From Trueperaceae bacterium (GTDB lineage Bacteria; Deinococcota; Deinococci; Deinococcales; Trueperaceae), in contig JARGGE010000177.1 in assembly GCA_029210865.1 (NCBI GenBank), positions 1 through 6,268 on the forward strand: 6,268 nt of DNA. Reading direction: 5' to 3'. Below are positions 6,234-6,268 of the stretch, piece after piece. The translations under genes were made by a program, and so were the position numbers. Below the pieces are notes generated by a model. That model was given only the letters and a program-made list of their open reading frames with translations. It made no database searches and had not been told where the DNA came from. The first letter of the stretch is position 1. Every line of letters begins with the position of its first letter.

Positions 6234-6268
6234 GCGGCCGCCCCGTTCGGGCGATCGGCGCCCCCCGC

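Overview
The window is high-GC bacterial chromosome in which every supportable gene lies on the minus strand. A solitary BMP/PnrA-type binding protein with a signal peptide ending in an Ala-Gln junction and no lipobox cysteine, a type A RNase P RNA, and the order mraZ-rsmH-ftsL-PBP-murF with an unusually short PBP together suggest Deinococcota, perhaps near the Truepera lineage. This placement is an inference from gene order and protein style; no rRNA is present to test it.

Reading in the direction of transcription (high to low coordinates): a LabA-like NYN-domain protein (6200-5679); a secreted BMP-family substrate-binding protein (5535-4423) with its own promoter and a GC-rich terminator; rnpB (4339-3932) with an extended -10 promoter and a UUCG-loop terminator; an intergenic region (3895-3595) carrying a promoter and a 10-bp-periodic array that matches MraZ operator boxes; then the division and cell-wall (dcw) cluster mraZ (3594-3166), rsmH (3169-2240), an FtsL-like gene (2243-1917), a class B penicillin-binding protein (1926-514) and, after a 146-bp gap, the start of a Mur ligase, most likely murF (367-1, running off the window).

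The dcw genes work as one unit. MraZ is the likely autoregulator of the cluster; RsmH methylates 16S rRNA; the FtsL-like protein and the PBP are expected at the division septum; the Mur ligase makes the lipid-linked wall precursor. The first four genes overlap by 4, 4 and 10 nt, which suggests translational coupling. The upstream genes are separate transcription units.

I find no new defence system, mobile element, CRISPR array or tRNA. The window is mostly ordinary housekeeping DNA. The points most worth a second look are the MraZ box array, a repeated extended -10 motif without evident -35 boxes, the strongly reduced N-terminal domain of the PBP, and a coding-looking stretch between rnpB and mraZ.
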